A DNA stretch of 64,000 nucleotides. Source: Streptomyces eurocidicus. GTDB taxonomy: Bacteria; Actinomycetota; Actinomycetes; Streptomycetales; Streptomycetaceae. The position numbers were made by a program, and so were the translations under genes. The first letter of the stretch is position 1; each line of letters opens with the position of its first letter. The notes under the pieces were generated by a model. That model saw only the letters and a program-made list of their open reading frames with translations, ran no database searches and had not been told where the DNA came from. The stretch is from positions 62,001-126,000 of the forward strand of contig NZ_LGUI01000001.1 in assembly GCF_002891295.1 (NCBI RefSeq). The letters are read 5' to 3'. Positions 1 through 9,790 of this stretch are shown piece by piece.

Positions 1-353
1 AAGACGGCCCGCAGGACGAGGGCGATGAGCACGCCGACCATGAGGACGCGCTGCTGGTAGATGGGCGGAACCGCGAACTTCGCCATGATCAGGACGAAGA
101 CGAAGAGGTTGTCGACGCTCAGCGACTTCTCGGTGATGAAGCCCGCGAAGAACTCCCCGGCCGGCTGACCGCCGCCGAAGACCAGCAGCCCCAGCCCGAA
201 GAGCCCGGCCAGGGCCACCCAGACGCCGGTCCAGATGCCGGCCTCCTTGAGGGAGACCTCATGGGGTTTGCGGCCACCGATGAAGAAGTCGGCGGCGACG
301 AGGGCGCACAGACCAAGAATGGTCAGCACCCACAGGGTCAGGGAGACATCCAC
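1..353 (-). CDS. TerC family integral membrane protein (N-terminal part, runs off the window)
   Basis: The first 117 codons of a TerC/Alx-type membrane protein are visible; the C-terminus lies beyond base 1. The start is GTG at 353, preceded by GGAGG four bases upstream. Helix 1 (DVSLTLWVLTILGLCALVAA) is followed by a short polar loop, a second helix, and the conserved TerC stretch ITEKSLSVDNLFVFVLIM, whose acidic SVDN residues are typical of the family. TerC proteins are linked to tellurite resistance, metal homeostasis and stress tolerance. Two TerD-type genes follow upstream on the same strand, so this is part of a Ter module. The family call is firm; the substrate is unknown. Confidence 0.9.
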   Translation of the reverse strand, partial: MDVSLTLWVLTILGLCALVAADFFIGGRKPHEVSLKEAGIWTGVWVALAGLFGLGLLVFGGGQPAGEFFAGFITEKSLSVDNLFVFVLIMAKFAVPPIYQQRVLMVGVLIALVLRAV

Positions 354-446
354 GGTTCCTCCGGCACGTCATACGGCAACTTCCAGCGTCGTCGCTGCCG
401 GAGGCCCGGGCTACGCGAGTACGCCTCGGTCGCCTCCGCACCAAAA

Positions 447-476
447 ACAGTACAGGAAGACCCAAGGAAAGGTAAA
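447..476 (-). promoter_or_regulatory. Possible sigma-70-type promoter for terC
   Basis: Read on the minus strand, TTTACC (471-476) and TACTGT (447-452) are separated by 18 bases, about 95 bases upstream of the terC start. The surrounding 430-510 stretch is unusually A/T rich for this genome. This is a pattern match only. Confidence 0.3.
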
Positions 477-568
477 GAAATACCCAAAAGAGCAGGTCAG
501 GGGCTTTTACTGAGCCTTGGGCAGGGTCGCCTGGGCGGTCCGGTCGGGCACCGTCCGCCCGGCGCCCG

Positions 569-2546
569 TCAGATGCCGTACGCCCGGCGCGCCTGCCCCA
601 CCTGGTGGAGCACCTGCCGCAGTACGCCGCTGCCCGCCGGGGCCAGCGAGGGCTCGTACGTCCACGCGTGCCCGACCCAGGGGTCGGCGAGGTGGTCGTC
701 CGGCAGCGGGGTGATCCGCAGCAGGGCGCGCCAGAGCGGGTCCAGCACCGGCCCGTAGGCGCGGGCGTCCTCGCGGTCGGCGACCATCATCAGATGCACG
801 CCCACGGCCGGCCCCTCGTCCGCGAGGTAGCGCAGCTGGGTGACGGCCCGGTCGTCGAAGCCGTGCGGGAAGTCGTTGACGACGAGCAGCTGCTCGGCGG
901 TGTCCAGGTCAGGCGGCAGCGAGTCGGCGGCTCCGCTGCGGACGGCCATCTGCACCAGGTCCACCCGTCGCGTCAGCCGCTGGAGGGTCTCGGAGACGCC
1001 CCGCGCCCCCGCCGCCGGGGCGTCCCGGAGCGCCCCCGAGCCCAGCAGCGGCGCCAGCGCACCACCCGCCGCCCCCGCCGGGTCGATGACGTGCAGCGAG
1101 AAGTCGCCCACCGGGTAGACGGCCAGCAGCCGGGCGGCCGTGGCGACGGCGGTGTCCATGGCGCGACGGCGCAGCTCGGCGGAGTCCACCGGGCCCGCCT
1201 CCCGGCCGGACGGGCGCCCGCTGTCGATCCACAGCCCGCGCTCCAGCGGCAGCCGGATCAGCATGGGGATCCGCAGGTCGGGACGCTCCGGCAGATGGAG
1301 GTCGCCCAGGCGCAGCGCCATCGGCGTCTCCAGGGACGTCTGGAACCCCTGCCAGACGGGGTTGTCCCAGCGGGCGAAGGCCGGGGGCAGGGCGTGCTCG
1401 ACGACCTCGGACTCGGCGACGAGCTGGGCCAGGTCGCGGTCGAGGACGGCGCGGGCCTGGCCGACGAGGTCCGCGCGCTTGGCACGGGCCTCCTCCCGGG
1501 CGGCGTCGGCGGCGGGGCCCACCCGGGTGCGCGGGTCGGAGAGCGCCTTGTCCAGCTCCCGCTCCAGGCGGGACTCGGCGAAGTCGACGGCGCTGCGGTA
1601 GGCGGCCGTGGACCGGGCGAGGTCCTCGAACATGCCCCACACCTGGTTGTAGAGCCGCTCGTTCATCGTCCAGCCCGTGGCGTCGCCCGCGACGGGCGGG
1701 GCGGGCCGGCCGGGCTCGGCGGGCGGGGCGGCGGGGCCGGGCGGGCGGCGCGGTGGTCTGCCGGCCGGGGTGCCGGTAGCTGACGGGGCCCGTGGCGGGC
1801 GGTACGGGGGCGGCGGCGCTCCCCGCACCGCCGGAGGCGGCGGGGTCCGGGTCCGCGTGGCCGGGGTCGTGGGTCGCCCCGGCAGCACGGGAGTCGCCGG
1901 GGCCCGGGCCTCCGGAGCCGGCGGCCCGGGCCGTACGGCGCTCCCCCGCGTCTCCCCCGGCCGCGGGAACGGGCGGCGCGGCGACGGAGCGGGCCATGCC
2001 CCGGGTCACGGCGTCGTTGACGGCCGCGGCCGTCTCGGCGGCGGAGTCGAGGCCCTGGTCGAGCAGCATGGCCGTGAGGCCGCCCGCGTAGCCCTGCCCG
2101 ACGGCCCGCACCTTCCAGGCGCCCTGCCTGCGGTAGAGCTCCAGGGCGACGACGGCCGACTCGGTGTCCAGGTCGGTGAGGGTGTAGCTGGCGAGCTCGG
2201 CGCCGCCCCGTCCGGTGACGGCGACGAAGGGCGCGGCCATGGCGCCGAAGCGGGCCGGGCCGCCCGTCCCTTCCGGCAGGGCGAGCAGCACATGGAGGCG
2301 GTGCGCGGGCTCGGGGAGGGCGTCCAGGTCGACGGCCAGCCGGTGCTCGGCGGCGGCCTGCCGGGACACCTCCAGACCGGGGAGCCGGTGCGCGGCGGGG
2401 TGCGCGACCCATTCGGCGCCCGGCACCCTGCCATCGGCACCGCTGAGGGTGGCACCCGCGACGACCGGGCCGCCCGCGGAGATCCGGATCTCCAGGCGGG
2501 TCTCCGACAGCGGGTGGTTCTGCCCCCGCACCAGCTCGGCCGTCAT
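569..2546 (-). CDS. TerD-domain protein with C-terminal FtsK-like/pTer region, interrupted by a frameshift
   Basis: Starting at ATG 2546 (MTAELVRGQNHPL), the first frame encodes a TerD domain (about residues 1-190, including ALELYRRQGAWKVRAVGQGY) and a Pro/Ala linker reaching GPVSYRHPGRQTTAPPA. The rest continues in another frame from about VAGDATGWTMNERLYNQVWG to the stop at 569, including LRIPMLIRLPLERGLW and EQLLVVNDFPHGFDDRAV. Both halves match one continuous long TerD protein known in other Streptomyces. The frames part inside the C-rich linker at about 1736-1750, where removing one C restores a continuous reading frame. It is either a real frameshift or an assembly error in a GC run. 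Neighbours are terC and terD on the same strand. Confidence 0.8.
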
Positions 2547-2657
2547 TCCTGTGCCCCCTTGTCGTGGTGGTTCCCGGCCGTGCGTGTCACGCAGCGCGCT
2601 CGGTGGTGTGCTCGCCGCCCACCGTGGCGGGCGTGCCGTTCGGGCCCCGGGTGCCCG

Positions 2658-2690
2658 CGGGCCCGGTGGAGGCAGTCTCCACCGGGCCCG
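2658..2690. terminator. Hairpin terminator downstream of terD
   Basis: There is a perfect 14-bp inverted repeat (cgggcccggtggag / ctccaccgggcccg) with a 5-base loop, lying 60 bases past the terD stop and before the long TerD gene. It probably separates the two transcripts. No clear U tract follows, as is common in Streptomyces. Confidence 0.65.
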
Positions 2691-2752
2691 GTCGTTCATC
2701 CGTACGCACGGGGCGACCGTGGCGTACGTACCGCTCGTAGCGCTGTCGTGCC

Positions 2753-3331
2753 CTACAGGCTCGGCAGGATCGCCGGCATGAGGTCCTGGAAGGTCCGGCC
2801 GTTGGCCGGGGTGCCGATGGCGGTCATCGCCCAGCCGGCGCCCGAGCGGTGCACCTTCGCCATGATCTGCGCGGTGTACGCGCCGCCGCCGTCGAGGGTG
2901 TAGCGGGCCAGCTCCTGGCCGTTCGTCTCGTCGACGAGGCGGCAGAAGGCGTTCTGCACCTCGGCGAACGTCTGGCCGGTGAAGGAGTTCACCGTGAAGA
3001 CGATCTGGTCGATGTGGACGGGGACGCGCTGGAGGTCGACGAGGATCGCCTCGTCGTCGCCGCCCTTGCCGGCACCGCCGACCAGGTTGTCACCGGTGTG
3101 GCGCACGGAGCCGTCGTCGCTGACCAGGTGGCGGAAGAAGACCACGTCCACCGGCTGGTCACCGGCGAAGAGCACCGCCGAGGCGTCGAGGTCGATCTCC
3201 TTCGTGCGCGACCCGAACAGTCCGCGGCGGGGAGCCGACTGCCAGCCGAGCCCCATCCGCACCGCGGTCAGGGTGCCCCCGTCGGCCTTCTGCAGGCTGA
3301 TGCCCTGACCCTTGGACAAGTTGACCGTCAC
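2753..3331 (-). CDS. TerD family protein
   Basis: This 192-aa protein is the usual TerD length and begins MTVNLSKGQGISLQKADGG. Characteristic features are the acidic calcium-binding segments (KEIDLDASAVLF, VSDDGSVRHTGDN, GDDEAILVDL) and the C-terminal ELARYTLDGGGAYTAQIMAK region. TerD proteins are cytoplasmic or membrane-associated calcium-binding proteins implicated in tellurite resistance and in stress or developmental responses in Streptomyces. It sits upstream of the long TerD protein and terC on the same strand. No Ter-associated biosynthetic genes are seen in the window. Confidence 0.95.
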   Translation of the reverse strand: MTVNLSKGQGISLQKADGGTLTAVRMGLGWQSAPRRGLFGSRTKEIDLDASAVLFAGDQPVDVVFFRHLVSDDGSVRHTGDNLVGGAGKGGDDEAILVDLQRVPVHIDQIVFTVNSFTGQTFAEVQNAFCRLVDETNGQELARYTLDGGGAYTAQIMAKVHRSGAGWAMTAIGTPANGRTFQDLMPAILPSL

Positions 3332-3493
3332 GCGCAGTCCCTTTCTCGTTTACCGCTTCCCCGTGGGCCGCGCGTGCACGCGGCCTCCTCGAACGACCCT
3401 ATGCACTGCCGCGGGCCGGTCGCGCATCCGGGCGGGGTTTGTGGCGGCATTGCAACATGCCGCCGGGGCGGCGGCGGAAGGGGTGGCGGCCCG

Positions 3494-5629
3494 TCAGGCG
3501 AGACCGGCCTCCCGCATCTGCCGCAGCTCCTTCTTCAGCTCGCCCACCTCGTCCCGCAGCCGCGCGGCCACCTCGAACTGGAGCTCCGCCGCGGCGGCCC
3601 GCATACGGTCGGTCATGTCCTCGATGAGCTGGGCCAGTTCGGCGGCGGGGCGGTCCGTGGCCACCACGGCCTTCTTGCCCTTGCCCTTGGCGCCGGCCTT
3701 GCCCTGCTGTCCGCCGCCCGCCGCCGTGGGCACGGGCGCCTTGCCCTTGCCCTTGTCCTCGCGATAGCCCGTGCCCAGCAGCTCCTGGGTGTCGATCTCC
3801 TCCCGGGCCAGGGAGGCGACGATGTCGCCGATCTTCTTCCGCAGCGGCTGCGGGTCGATGCCCCGCTCCTTGTTGTACGCGATCTGCTTCTCCCGGCGGC
3901 GGTTGGTCTCCTCGATCGCCTTCTCCATCGCGGGGGTGACCTTGTCGGCGTACATATGGACCTGGCCGGAGACATTGCGCGCCGCGCGGCCGATGGTCTG
4001 GATCAGGGAGGTGCCCGAGCGGAGGAAGCCCTCCTTGTCGGCGTCCAGGATCGCGACCAGGGACACCTCCGGCAGGTCCAGGCCCTCCCGGAGGAGGTTG
4101 ATGCCGACCAGGACGTCGTACTCGCCGGCGCGCAGCTCGCGCAGCAGCTCGATGCGGCGCAGCGTGTCGACGTCGCTGTGCAGATAGCGCACCTGGATGC
4201 CGAGCTCCAGGAAGTAGTCCGTGAGGTCCTCGGCCATCTTCTTGGTGAGGGTGGTGACCAGGACGCGCTCGTCCTTCTCGGTGCGCGTGCGGATCTCGTG
4301 GACGAGGTCGTCGATCTGGCCCTCCGTCGGCTTGACGACGACCTCGGGGTCGACGAGGCCGGTGGGGCGGATGATCTGCTCCACGAAGCCGTCGCCGCGG
4401 GACAGCTCGTACTTCCCCGGGGTCGCGGAGAGATAGACCGTCTGGCCGATGCGCTCGGTGAACTCCTCCCACTTCAGCGGGCGGTTGTCCATGGCCGAGG
4501 GCAGCCGGAAGCCGTGCTCGACGAGCGTGCGCTTGCGGGAGGCGTCGCCCTCGTACATCGCGCCGATCTGGGGGACGGTGACGTGCGACTCGTCGATGAC
4601 GAGGAGGAAGTCCTCGGGGAAGTAGTCGAGCAGGGTGTTGGGCGGGGAGCCGGGCTCGCGGTCGTCCATGTGCAGCGAGTAGTTCTCGATGCCGGAGCAG
4701 GAGCCGATCTGACGCATCATCTCGATGTCGTACGTGGTGCGCATGCGGAGCCGCTGGGCCTCCAGGAGCTTGCCCTGCTTCTCCATCCGGGCCAGGGTCT
4801 CCGCCAGCTCGGCCTCGATGCCGGCGATGGCCTTCTCCATGCGCTCGGCGCCCGCGATGTAGTGGCTGGCGGGGAAGACGTAGAGCTCCCGGTCCTCGGA
4901 GATGACCTCGCCGGTGAGGGGGTGCAGGGTGGAGAGCGCCTCGATCTCGTCGCCGAACATCTCGATCCGGACGGCGAGCTCCTCGTAGACCGGGAAGATC
5001 TCGATGGTGTCGCCGCGCACCCGGAAGGTGCCCCGGGTGAACGCCAGGTCGTTCCGGGTGTACTGGATCTCCACGAAGCGGCGCAGCAGCTGGTCGCGGT
5101 CGATCTCCTGGCCGACCTCGAGCGGCACCATCCGGTCGACGTACTCCTGCGGGGTGCCGAGGCCGTAGATGCAGGACACCGAAGCGACCACCACGACATC
5201 ACGCCGCGTGAGCAGGGAGTTCGTCGCGGAGTGGCGCAGGCGCTCGACCTCCTCGTTGATCGAGGAATCCTTCTCGATGTACGTGTCCGACTGGGGGACG
5301 TACGCCTCGGGCTGATAGTAGTCGTAATACGACACAAAATATTCGACTGCGTTGTTCGGCAGGAGCTCACGGAACTCATTGGCGAGCTGCGCCGCGAGGG
5401 TCTTGTTGGGCGCCATCACGAGCGTCGGCCGCTGGAGCTTCTCGATCATCCACGCGGTGGTCGCGGACTTGCCGGTGCCGGTCGCACCGAGCAGGACGAC
5501 GTCCTTCTCACCTGCGCGGATGCGTCGTTCCAGCTCGGCGATGGCGGTGGGCTGATCACCGCTGGGCTGGAAGGGGCTGACGACCTCGAAAGGTGCCACC
5601 TTGCGTTCGATCTTCGATACGGGCCGCAT
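3494..5629 (-). CDS. uvrB: Excinuclease ABC subunit UvrB
   Basis: A 711-aa UvrB, the damage-verifying helicase subunit of nucleotide excision repair that works with UvrA, UvrC and UvrD. Visible in order: Walker [14 protein letters not shown] near residue 45, the beta-hairpin [20 protein letters not shown], the DEAD-like DESHV box, helicase motif VI-type QTIGRAARN, and a C-terminal UVR domain ([20 protein letters not shown]) that binds UvrC. A Lys/Gly-rich low-complexity linker (about residues 610-645) precedes the UVR motif, as in other actinomycetes. The start at 5629 gives the expected [20 protein letters not shown]. Confidence 0.98.
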   Translation of the reverse strand: MRPVSKIERKVAPFEVVSPFQPSGDQPTAIAELERRIRAGEKDVVLLGATGTGKSATTAWMIEKLQRPTLVMAPNKTLAAQLANEFRELLPNNAVEYFVSYYDYYQPEAYVPQSDTYIEKDSSINEEVERLRHSATNSLLTRRDVVVVASVSCIYGLGTPQEYVDRMVPLEVGQEIDRDQLLRRFVEIQYTRNDLAFTRGTFRVRGDTIEIFPVYEELAVRIEMFGDEIEALSTLHPLTGEVISEDRELYVFPASHYIAGAERMEKAIAGIEAELAETLARMEKQGKLLEAQRLRMRTTYDIEMMRQIGSCSGIENYSLHMDDREPGSPPNTLLDYFPEDFLLVIDESHVTVPQIGAMYEGDASRKRTLVEHGFRLPSAMDNRPLKWEEFTERIGQTVYLSATPGKYELSRGDGFVEQIIRPTGLVDPEVVVKPTEGQIDDLVHEIRTRTEKDERVLVTTLTKKMAEDLTDYFLELGIQVRYLHSDVDTLRRIELLRELRAGEYDVLVGINLLREGLDLPEVSLVAILDADKEGFLRSGTSLIQTIGRAARNVSGQVHMYADKVTPAMEKAIEETNRRREKQIAYNKERGIDPQPLRKKIGDIVASLAREEIDTQELLGTGYREDKGKGKAPVPTAAGGGQQGKAGAKGKGKKAVVATDRPAAELAQLIEDMTDRMRAAAAELQFEVAARLRDEVGELKKELRQMREAGLA

Positions 5630-5856
5630 GGAACCACCGTACGGCTCCCCACTGACAACGGCCGGGCACCGGGCGTTCCGCGGTCGTTTCCCGGACGAAC
5701 GCGCGGCGAAGATCGGGCAAAAGGTCTCCCGGCCGGAGTGCCCCGGCCCCCGAGATCGCGTACTTGTCTGATGTACGCCCCATCCCGTACACCAAGGGGC
5801 CGGGACGCCGCCGCGCGCCCCGGTTCCGCCGTGTCCAGACGCCGCGAGGAGCCCGT

Positions 5857-6792
5857 ATGCGCATCCGCCCCGTCTCCACCGTGACCTGCGCGTTGCTCGG
5901 TATGACCACGCTCTTCCTCGCCACCCCCGCGCACGCCGCCGCCCCGGCCGCCGCGCGGACGCGGACGCCCGTCGCCATCGGCCACCGGGGCGTCCCGGTC
6001 CAGGCCCCGGAGAACACCCTCGCCTCGATCGACCGGGCGGCCCGCCTCGGCGTCCGCTGGGTGGAGAACGACGTCCAGCGCACCAAGGACGGCGCCCTGA
6101 TCGTCATGCACGACACCACGCTGAAGCGGACGACCGACGTCGAGAAGCGCTTCCCCGGCCGGGCGCCCTGGCGGATCGCCGACTTCACCCTCGCGGAGAT
6201 CCAGAAGCTCGACGCGGGCAGCTGGTACGACCGCGGCTTCGCCGGGGAGCGCGTGCCCACGCTCAAGCGCTACCTCCAGCGCGTCGACCGGAACCACCAG
6301 CGGCTGCTGCTGGAGGTCAAGGCGCCGGAGCTCTACCCCGGCATCGAGCGGCAGCTGGTCACCGAGCTCCGCCGGGCCGGCTGGCTCGACCAGGACCATG
6401 TCAAGCGCGACCTGGTCGTCCAGAGCTTCAGCGCGGCCTCGCTGAAGACCTTCCACGGACTGCGCAAGGACGTGAAGACGGGCTTCCTGGGCGCCCCCAA
6501 GGTCTCCGAGCTCGGCGCGTACGCGAAGTTCGCGGACCAGATCAACCCGAGCCACCGGAGCGTCACCGCCGCGTGGGTCCGGGCCGTGCACACGGTGAAG
6601 GGCGCGCACGGCAGGAGGCTGGAGGTCTCGGCGTGGACCGTCGACGACGGCGACCGGGCCGTGGAACTGGCCCGCATGGGCGTCGACTACATCATCAGCA
6701 ACGCCCCGCACAGGGTGGCGGAGGCGCTCGCGGAGGACGAGGACGACTACGCGCCGGACTACTCGGCGTTCTCGTTCCTCGACGAGCTGTGA
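5857..6792 (+). CDS. Secreted glycerophosphodiester phosphodiesterase
   Basis: A 311-aa GDPD-family protein. The ATG at 5857 has a GAGGA ribosome site 7 bases upstream and gives a clean signal peptide ([20 protein letters not shown] followed by ATPAHA-A). An upstream in-frame TTG at 5764 is less likely. Catalytic TIM-barrel motifs are [14 protein letters not shown] (the HRG...EN signature), [19 protein letters not shown] and LLEVKAPE. The enzyme hydrolyses glycerophosphodiesters outside the membrane to glycerol-3-phosphate and alcohols. It is transcribed divergently from uvrB, with 227 bases between them. Confidence 0.92.
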   Translation: MRIRPVSTVTCALLGMTTLFLATPAHAAAPAAARTRTPVAIGHRGVPVQAPENTLASIDRAARLGVRWVENDVQRTKDGALIVMHDTTLKRTTDVEKRFPGRAPWRIADFTLAEIQKLDAGSWYDRGFAGERVPTLKRYLQRVDRNHQRLLLEVKAPELYPGIERQLVTELRRAGWLDQDHVKRDLVVQSFSAASLKTFHGLRKDVKTGFLGAPKVSELGAYAKFADQINPSHRSVTAAWVRAVHTVKGAHGRRLEVSAWTVDDGDRAVELARMGVDYIISNAPHRVAEALAEDEDDYAPDYSAFSFLDEL

Positions 6793-6841
6793 CGCACGGG
6801 GAGGCGCGGGGAGGCGACGGCCTCCGGCGTACGCTGACAGG

Positions 6842-7414
6842 GTGACGGACACGGATCAAACCCCTCCGGCGGGGCCCCTGGTGTGGGCGTGGACGACGGC
6901 CCGCACCTCCATCGGCCCCGTCGGACTGGCGGCGACGCCCACGGGGCTGCTGGAGGTCGCCTTCGCCGCGGACGGCCCGACGTCGGCGCGCGCCGTCGCC
7001 CGCCTCACCCGCCGCCTGGGCACCGCCCCCGGAGCCGCCCCCACCACCGCCCACGAGATCCTCGCCGAGGCCACGGCGGAACTCACGGCCTACTTCGCCG
7101 GCCGCCGCGAGACCTTCTCCGTCCCCCTGGACTGGTCCCTGACCTCGGGCTTCAACCGCCGGGTACTGCGCGAGCTCGCCGCCCACGTCCCGTACGGCAC
7201 CGTGGTCAGCTACCAGGACCTGGCCGACCGCGTGGGCGAACCCGGCGCCGCCCGCGCCGTCGGCACCGCCATGGGCGGCAACCCGCTGCCGATCGTGGTG
7301 CCCTGCCACCGCGTCGTCGAGAGCGGCGGCGGCCTGGGCGGCTTCGGCGGCGGCCTGGAGACCAAACGAGCCCTCCTGACCCTCGAAGGCGTCCTCCCCG
7401 AACCGCTGTTCTGA
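6842..7414 (+). CDS. ogt: Methylated-DNA--protein-cysteine S-methyltransferase
   Basis: A 190-aa Ogt/MGMT protein. It transfers the O6-alkyl group of guanine to its own active-site cysteine, in NPLPIVVPCHRVVESGG (PCHRV near residue 160). The helix-turn-helix DNA-binding portion SGFNRRVLRELAAHVPYGTV and the asparagine-hinge region are present. The start is GTG at 6842. A TACGCT hexamer ends exactly 7 bases before the GTG, so the mRNA may be leaderless. The gene is 49 bases downstream of the GDPD gene. Confidence 0.95.
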   Translation: MTDTDQTPPAGPLVWAWTTARTSIGPVGLAATPTGLLEVAFAADGPTSARAVARLTRRLGTAPGAAPTTAHEILAEATAELTAYFAGRRETFSVPLDWSLTSGFNRRVLRELAAHVPYGTVVSYQDLADRVGEPGAARAVGTAMGGNPLPIVVPCHRVVESGGGLGGFGGGLETKRALLTLEGVLPEPLF

Positions 7415-7500
7415 GCGGGGCCGGACCCTCCCGAACCGCTCCGGCCGTTCCCCGCCCTTTCTCCCGACCGGGTGGATGCTGGTAGTGGGAGATGGTCGCC

Positions 7501-7773
7501 ATGCGTACGGGCAGTGAGCCGGCGACCGCGCGCAGCGCCCTGCGGCTGCGGTGCGGGCTGGCCGTGTGGGGGCTGGTGTGGGCCGTGGTGGGTACGGGGC
7601 TCTTCGTGTGGACGGGGCATCCGGGGTGGGCCATTGCCTGTGGGGTGCTCATCGTGGTCACCGCCGTCGATCTCGCGCTGGTCGTCCGGCACATCCGGCA
7701 GGGGCCGCACTACCAGCCGGGGCGGGACATACCCCCGTACGAGCCGGTGCGGGAGGAACGGCGGAAGCCCTAG
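7501..7773 (+). CDS. DUF6343-like small membrane protein
   Basis: A 90-aa protein with two hydrophobic segments (LAVWGLVWAVVGTGLFVW and GWAIACGVLIVVTAVDLALV) and a polar C-tail with PHYQPGRDIPPYEP. This pattern matches the small Streptomyces family DUF6343, which has no known function. ATG 7501 is preferred because GGGAG lies 9 bases upstream; ATG 7492 directly abuts the ribosome site. It is co-oriented with ogt, 86 bases downstream. Confidence 0.75.
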   Translation: MRTGSEPATARSALRLRCGLAVWGLVWAVVGTGLFVWTGHPGWAIACGVLIVVTAVDLALVVRHIRQGPHYQPGRDIPPYEPVREERRKP

Positions 7774-7855
7774 CCCCGGGTGCCGGGCGGGTCGGGACCT
7801 CCGGCCCACCCGGTGTGCGGGGCCCCGCGTGACGGGCCGCCCCTGAGGGCGCGGG

Positions 7856-8185
7856 TCAGCGGAGGCCGGGGCCGTCCGGCTCCGGCGGGGTCGCGAGGAG
7901 GCGGCGGGCCTCGGCCTCATGGTGCTCGCGCTCGGCCGCCGGCATCCGCTCCCACTCGGCGTGGGCGGCGGTGGCCGCACGGCCGAGCGCTTCGGCGTAG
8001 GCGTTCGTCCGCAGGCACTCCCGCAGGCCCATCCGGCCGCCGAGCACCTCTTCGGCCATCTCCTGGAGCACCGGACCCGCCCCGCCCCGGGCGAGCGCCC
8101 GCAACGAGGTGTGGAGCATGCGCGCGCGTGCCGCGTCGCGCCCCGGGGTCACGAACTCCTCCGGCCCCACCTGATGTTCGGTCAC
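7856..8185 (-). CDS. Conserved hypothetical protein, third gene of a WXG100-like set
   Basis: A 109-aa soluble, largely helical, charged protein starting at GTG 8185 (MTEHQVGPEEFVTPGRDAAR), with GGGAGG 8 bases upstream. It has no membrane segment or signal. Features are an Arg/Ala-rich helix and a C-terminal EWERMPAAEREHHEAEARRL segment. It lies 34 bases downstream of the second WXG100-like gene in the same operon, so it may be a chaperone, partner or immunity-type protein. That role is inference from position only; I do not recognise the family. Confidence 0.65.
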   Translation of the reverse strand: MTEHQVGPEEFVTPGRDAARARMLHTSLRALARGGAGPVLQEMAEEVLGGRMGLRECLRTNAYAEALGRAATAAHAEWERMPAAEREHHEAEARRLLATPPEPDGPGLR

Positions 8186-8219
8186 TTCGCGTCCTCCCGC
8201 CGGGGAACGGGGCCGTCGG

Positions 8220-8954
8220 TCATACGGCCGGGTGGTGGTAGGCGTGCTGGGGCAGCGGGAAACCGTCGAGCCGCGTGGCGACCTCCCCGGCGAGGCGGCC
8301 GAGGACACCGCAGCTCGCGTTCATGACGAGCTGCGCGTGGTTGATCGTCTTCGTGATCCGCGCCCACTCCGCCAGAATGACCTCCGCCTCCACCGCGCCC
8401 AGCGCGTATCCGGTCGCCGCGCCCCAGCCGGTCCACGACAGCGCCGACGCGGCGGACTCCGCGATGTACCAGCAGACGGCGGCGTCGACCAGCGCGCCCA
8501 GAGCCTCCCCGACGGTGTCCGCGGCGGCCGACACGGTCCGGGCGACGGCCAGGTACTCCACGCCCATCCGCGTCAGCGAGCCCTGGATCGCGTGCAGGTC
8601 CTTGCCCAGGGCGGCGAAATACCCGCCGGCGGCCTCGGCGGCGCTGCCGTCCCAGACCCGGTCGAGGTCGCGGTTCCCGTCCTCCAGGTTCCGCGCGAGG
8701 TCACCGCACGCCTTCCCCAGGTCGTCCCACACCCCGGCACAGGCCGCGTACGTCCTCCACTTCCCCGCGAAGACCTGCTGGACCTCCTCCATGGAACCGT
8801 CGGGAAGCATCAGTTCGGCCAGCTTGAGCAACCACGACCCCGGGCTGAGGAACGCGCACACGTCGTTGAGCGCTTCGAGGGGATCCACGAAGCCCTCGGG
8901 CGCTTCGGGAGGCCCGAGGCGATCGACGGGCCGGGCGGTGTCCGTGAAGCTCAT
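8220..8954 (-). CDS. WXG100-like / long ESX-type secreted protein
   Basis: A 244-aa protein beginning MSFTDTARPVDRLGPPEAPE at ATG 8954, overlapping the preceding stop by ATGA. The middle part carries a helix-WxG-helix hairpin (DRVWDGSAAEAAGGYFAALG near residue 110), as in WXG100 and LXG proteins. It is followed by a long helical region with a glycine/alanine-rich hydrophobic stretch (residues about 160-205). Such proteins are substrates of type VII (ESX) secretion. No toxin domain is evident at the C-terminus, and no EccC/EccD machinery is seen in this window. Confidence 0.7.
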   Translation of the reverse strand: MSFTDTARPVDRLGPPEAPEGFVDPLEALNDVCAFLSPGSWLLKLAELMLPDGSMEEVQQVFAGKWRTYAACAGVWDDLGKACGDLARNLEDGNRDLDRVWDGSAAEAAGGYFAALGKDLHAIQGSLTRMGVEYLAVARTVSAAADTVGEALGALVDAAVCWYIAESAASALSWTGWGAATGYALGAVEAEVILAEWARITKTINHAQLVMNASCGVLGRLAGEVATRLDGFPLPQHAYHHPAV

Positions 8955-9319
8955 ACGGGGCCGGCACCCCGCCCCGCCACTGTGTCGTACGCCGCCGCCT
9001 CCCGCACCGTCCCCGCGTGCGACCCGGCCGCGTCCATCCTCGCCGCGAGGGAGAGGTCGGTGCGCCGGTAGTAGGCCACGGACTCCTCGATCCCGCCCGC
9101 CGAGCCCTTCAGCACGTCGGCGAGGTGCCCCAGCGCCCCGAGAACGGTCTCCCGCAACTCCTCGTGGTGCCCGACCACGAACCCGAACGCGCCCTCCTCC
9201 AGCAGCTCGATCTTGGTGTGCCGCTCGGCGTGGGCGAGCATGTCGTACGCGTCGTCGGCGGCCCGGCGCAGCTGCCCGGCGAACCTCTCCAGCTCCCCGG
9301 GCTGTACCCGCAGTGTCAT
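8951..9319 (-). CDS. Small WXG100/EsxA-like protein
   Basis: A 122-aa alpha-helical protein (MTLRVQPGELERFAGQLRRA) starting at ATG 9319, with GGGAGGGA 6 bases upstream. The two predicted helices and the layout (short N-terminal PGELERFAGQL motif, long amphipathic helices, YYRRTDLSLAARMDAA tail) resemble actinobacterial ESX proteins, although the central WxG is not canonical. It is translationally coupled by ATGA overlap to the longer WXG100-like gene, consistent with secretion or folding partners. Confidence 0.65.
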   Translation of the reverse strand: MTLRVQPGELERFAGQLRRAADDAYDMLAHAERHTKIELLEEGAFGFVVGHHEELRETVLGALGHLADVLKGSAGGIEESVAYYRRTDLSLAARMDAAGSHAGTVREAAAYDTVAGRGAGPV

Positions 9320-9534
9320 GCCGCTCCCTCCCGTCCATCCGTCCGTCCGCCTGCCGGTCGGGGGGATCTTATGGGGGTGGGGAGGGGTGGTTCGGGGCGT
9401 TGGGGTCCGGGGCGGGAGTGGGCGGGGGTGGGATCCCTTGCGGTGCGGGTGGGGGCGGGGTTCAGGTGCCGGGTGTTACATCACCCGATATGACGAACTG
9501 GGTGGGGGTGATGACGGGTGGTGCCGCCGCTGCG

Positions 9535-9790
9535 CGGGGCCTTATCCCCACCCCGCCCCTTCCCGAACCGGGGCTCCGCCCCGGACCCCGTTCCGCGCTT
9601 CGCGCGGTGGCCTCAATCGCCGGCCGGGCTGAATCGTTGCCCGGACCGGGCAGAAACTTCAGCTCCGGACAGGGGGCGAAATCCAGCCCGTCCGGCGTTT
9701 GAGGACACCGCGCGTCAGCGCGGAAGGGGGCCCGGGGGCTTGCCCCGGTTACGGGAAGGGGCGGGGCTGGGGAAAGCCCCCGCAGGGGCT
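9535..9790. repeat. Composite intergenic repeat, copy 1
   Basis: The gene-free stretch 9320-9714 holds no convincing ORF. From 9535 it contains the modules seen at six other places in the window: ccgccccttcccg, ggggctccgccccggacccc, cctcaatcgccgg..gggctg, and then the inverted partner cagcccgtccggcgtttgag, followed by gaaggggcggggctgggg. The right end enters the coaE 3' end. Confidence 0.8.

Noticed and set aside
5764-5856. Upstream TTG start for the glycerophosphodiesterase
   Set aside because: It would bury the signal peptide; ATG 5857 has a good ribosome site and a clean signal sequence.
2849-5884. 1011-codon plus-strand ORF opposite uvrB
   Set aside because: Shadow of uvrB and terD in high-GC DNA; low-complexity composition and no domain.
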